Origin: Flavobacterium sp.
GTDB lineage: Bacteria; Bacteroidota; Bacteroidia; Flavobacteriales; Flavobacteriaceae
NCBI GenBank assembly: GCA_019105125.1
Contig: JAHRWO010000288.1
Coordinates: forward strand, 1-7,817
DNA length: 7,817 bases
Direction of reading: 5' to 3'
This document shows, piece after piece, positions 5,413 through 7,817 of the stretch. A program made the position numbers and the translations under genes. A model generated the notes under the pieces. That model was not told where the DNA came from and ran no database searches. It saw only the letters and a program-made list of their open reading frames with translations. Position 1 is the first letter of the stretch; each line of letters starts with the position of its first letter.

Positions 5413-7809
5413 ATGGACGATAATTTTTCACCAAGAGTTAAAGACGTGATTACCTACAGTAAAGAAGAAGCTTTGCGATTAGGTCACGACTTTATTGGAA
5501 CAGAACATTTAATGTTGGGAATTCTTAGAGATGGCAATGGAAAAGCTATAAATATACTAAATAATCTAGGTGTAGATTTATCACACTTAAGAAAAAAAGT
5601 TGAAATTCTTAGCCCCGCCAATCCTAATGGTATTCAAAATATTGAAAAGCAAAACCTGCACCTAACCCGTCAGGCTGAAAGAGCCCTAAAAACTACTTTT
5701 TTAGAGGCAAAACTTTTTAATAATTCAGAAATTAGTACTGCGCATCTTTTGCTTTGCATTCTCAGAAACGAAAATGATCCAACTACTAAATTACTGAACA
5801 AAATAAAAATTGATTACGAATCCGTTAAAGAACAATACACAGCCATGATGACAAACGAAGACGATTACTTAGAAAACTTACCCAAAGCAGAATCTTTCAA
5901 CGATGATTCAGGGCAAGATGACAATTTAAAAGATAGCGGATTTAGTAATACTCCTTCCGGAAATAAAACCAATAAAAAATCTAAAACTCCTGTATTGGAT
6001 AACTTTGGGCGCGATTTAACTGAAATGGCTGAAGAAGGAAAATTAGATCCTGTTGTAGGACGCGAAAAAGAAATCGAACGTGTTTCTCAAATCCTAAGTC
6101 GTAGAAAGAAAAACAATCCACTATTAATTGGAGAACCCGGAGTTGGAAAGTCAGCTATTGCCGAAGGTTTAGCTTTACGAATTATCAAGAAAAAAGTATC
6201 TCGAAATTTATTCAACAAACGTGTCGTTACACTTGATTTAGCAAGTTTGGTAGCCGGAACGAAATACCGTGGACAATTCGAAGAACGAATGAAAGCGGTT
6301 ATGAATGAATTAGAGAAAAACGACGATATTATCTTGTTCATTGATGAAATTCACACAATTGTTGGAGCTGGTGGCGCAACGGGCTCGTTAGATGCTTCTA
6401 ACATGTTCAAACCTGCTTTAGCTAGAGGTGAGATTCAATGTGTTGGAGCTACGACTTTGGATGAATACCGTCAATATATTGAGAAAGATGGCGCTTTAGA
6501 AAGACGTTTCCAAAAAGTAATTGTAGAACCAACATCAGTTGAAGAAACGATTACGATTTTGAACAACATCAAACCAAAATACGAAGATCATCACAACGTA
6601 ATTTACACTCCAGAAGCTATTGAAGCTTGTGTAAAATTAACTAATAGATACATGACCGACCGTTTCCTTCCAGATAAAGCAATTGATGCTTTAGATGAAG
6701 CGGGTTCTCGTGTTCATATTATCAATATTGATGTTCCGAAACAAATTTTGGAATTAGAAAAGAAATTAGAAGAAGTTCGCGAACTTAAAAATACCGTTGT
6801 TAAAAAACAGAAATACGAGGAAGCTGCTAAACTTCGTGATGATGAAAAACGCATCGAAAAAGACTTAGCAATCGCTCAAGAACAATGGGAAGAAGATTCT
6901 AAAAACAACAAAGTAACCGTTACAGAAGATAACGTTGCAGATGTGGTCTCTATGATGACTGGAATCCCAGTAAATCGTATTGCTCAAACTGAAAGTAATA
7001 AATTAGCACACTTACCAGAACTTATTAAAGGTAAGGTAATTGGACAAGACGAAGCGGTATTAAAAATTGCAAAATCTATCCAAAGAAATCGTGCTGGCTT
7101 GAAAGATCCAAACAAGCCAATTGGTTCGTTTATTTTCTTAGGTCAAACTGGAGTTGGTAAAACACAATTAGCAAAAGTTATTGCGAAAGAATTATTCGAT
7201 TCTGAAGATGCATTAGTTCGTATCGACATGAGTGAATACATGGAAAAATTTGCGATTTCAAGATTAGTTGGAGCGCCTCCTGGATACGTTGGATACGAAG
7301 AAGGTGGTCAATTAACGGAAAAAGTAAGAAGAAAACCTTATTGTGTAGTACTTTTAGATGAAATTGAAAAAGCACATCCAGACGTTTTCAACATGATGCT
7401 TCAAGTCTTAGATGACGGACATTTAACGGATAGTTTAGGGCGTAAAATCGATTTTAGAAATACGATTATCATCATGACTTCCAACGTTGGAGCGCGTCAA
7501 TTGAAAGATTTTGGTACAGGAGTTGGATTCGGAACCGCAGCTAAACAAGCACAAACAGAAGAACATTCAAAAGGAATTATAGAAAATGCCTTGAAAAAAG
7601 CGTTTGCTCCAGAATTCTTAAATCGTATTGATGATGTTATTGTGTTCAATGCATTAGAAAAACACGATATTGATAAAATTATTGATATCGAAATGGATAA
7701 ATTGTATGCTCGAGTAAAAGATTTAGGCTACAAATTAAAACTTTATGATTCAGCAATAGACTACATTGATGAAAAAGGTTTTGATAAGCAATTTGGGGAA
7801 AGACCATGA
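5413..7809 (+). CDS. clpC: ATP-dependent Clp protease ATP-binding subunit ClpC, interrupted by an in-frame stop near its C-terminus
   Basis: This Hsp100 AAA+ unfoldase feeds substrates to ClpP. From the ATG at 5413 (MDDNFSPRVK, the family-typical start; one at 5383 would add ten unrelated residues) 798 residues can be read. In order: the N-domain with two Clp repeats (about 1-145); an acidic, Asn/Ser-rich linker (about 147-192); D1 with Walker A GEPGVGKS (240-247), pore-loop Tyr285, Walker B Asp311-Glu312 and arginine fingers 364-365; a short UVR-type middle domain (about 464-485); D2 with Walker A GQTGVGKT (577-584), pore loop GYVG (624-627), Walker B Asp649-Glu650, sensor-1 Asn691 and Arg738. 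The short middle domain and the VGF ClpP-docking motif (704-706) mark ClpC rather than ClpB. The sensor-2 motif, normally GARPLKRA, reads GERP-stop-KRA, so TGA replaces the Leu codon and translation resumes in frame behind it. About 50 residues of the D2 small domain would be lost. Sequence error at the edge is the likeliest cause. Confidence 0.93.
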   Translation: MDDNFSPRVKDVITYSKEEALRLGHDFIGTEHLMLGILRDGNGKAINILNNLGVDLSHLRKKVEILSPANPNGIQNIEKQNLHLTRQAERALKTTFLEAKLFNNSEISTAHLLLCILRNENDPTTKLLNKIKIDYESVKEQYTAMMTNEDDYLENLPKAESFNDDSGQDDNLKDSGFSNTPSGNKTNKKSKTPVLDNFGRDLTEMAEEGKLDPVVGREKEIERVSQILSRRKKNNPLLIGEPGVGKSAIAEGLALRIIKKKVSRNLFNKRVVTLDLASLVAGTKYRGQFEERMKAVMNELEKNDDIILFIDEIHTIVGAGGATGSLDASNMFKPALARGEIQCVGATTLDEYRQYIEKDGALERRFQKVIVEPTSVEETITILNNIKPKYEDHHNVIYTPEAIEACVKLTNRYMTDRFLPDKAIDALDEAGSRVHIINIDVPKQILELEKKLEEVRELKNTVVKKQKYEEAAKLRDDEKRIEKDLAIAQEQWEEDSKNNKVTVTEDNVADVVSMMTGIPVNRIAQTESNKLAHLPELIKGKVIGQDEAVLKIAKSIQRNRAGLKDPNKPIGSFIFLGQTGVGKTQLAKVIAKELFDSEDALVRIDMSEYMEKFAISRLVGAPPGYVGYEEGGQLTEKVRRKPYCVVLLDEIEKAHPDVFNMMLQVLDDGHLTDSLGRKIDFRNTIIIMTSNVGARQLKDFGTGVGFGTAAKQAQTEEHSKGIIENALKKAFAPEFLNRIDDVIVFNALEKHDIDKIIDIEMDKLYARVKDLGYKLKLYDSAIDYIDEKGFDKQFGERP

Positions 7810-7817
7810 AAAAGAGC

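Noticed and set aside
6087..6341. 84-codon - strand reading frame inside clpC
   Set aside because: It is antisense to the D1 Walker region of clpC, with low-complexity composition and no supporting signals.
7178..7375. 65-codon - strand reading frame inside clpC
   Set aside because: It is antisense to the conserved D2 pore and Walker B region, with no family resemblance.
1..7817. CRISPR arrays, insertion sequences, tRNA/rRNA genes, prophage or defence genes
   Set aside because: No spaced direct repeats, transposase-like proteins or RNA-gene folds were seen; nearly all bases belong to housekeeping-type genes.

Overview
The window looks like an AT-rich chromosomal fragment of a Bacteroidota organism, most likely a member of the Flavobacteriaceae (Flavobacterium or a close relative). 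The evidence is protein-level resemblance of GyrA, ClpC and the C40 peptidase to flavobacterial versions, start codons without a clear Shine-Dalgarno sequence, and a promoter upstream of clpC of the Bacteroidota type (TTTG, 19-nt spacer, TAnnTTTG-like). This assignment rests on recognition by eye, not on a database search.

Layout: (1) 2-568, + strand, the C-terminal half of a thiolase (acetyl-CoA C-acetyltransferase type), cut by the window start. (2) 569-656, a short gap filled mostly by a long, imperfect, AT-rich palindrome. (3) 657-1418, + strand, a complete cytoplasmic-type SH3 plus NlpC/P60 (C40) cysteine peptidase resembling YkfC. (4) 1418-1447, a compact bidirectional terminator between convergent genes. 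(5) 1448-2557, - strand, an exported TPR-like protein of unknown role. (6) 2558-2610, a short gap holding a terminator hairpin behind gyrA. (7) 2611-5157, - strand, a full-length gyrA whose quinolone-contact residues are of the susceptible type. (8) 5158-5412, a 255-bp divergent control region, the largest non-coding stretch. (9) 5413-7809, + strand, clpC, which is interrupted by an in-frame TGA inside its sensor-2 motif nine bases before the window ends.

The genes are mainly housekeeping: acyl-CoA metabolism, murein peptide recycling, DNA supercoiling and regulated proteolysis. They do not form one pathway. gyrA and the TPR gene are co-directional but separated by a terminator-like hairpin, and gyrA and clpC are divergent.

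I see no mobile element, CRISPR array, RNA gene, defence system or other clearly undescribed system. The parts most worth a second look are the clpC upstream region (an inverted repeat next to a sigma-54-like -24/-12 element that overlaps a housekeeping-type promoter), the clpC nonsense codon at the sequence edge, and the palindrome behind the thiolase gene.
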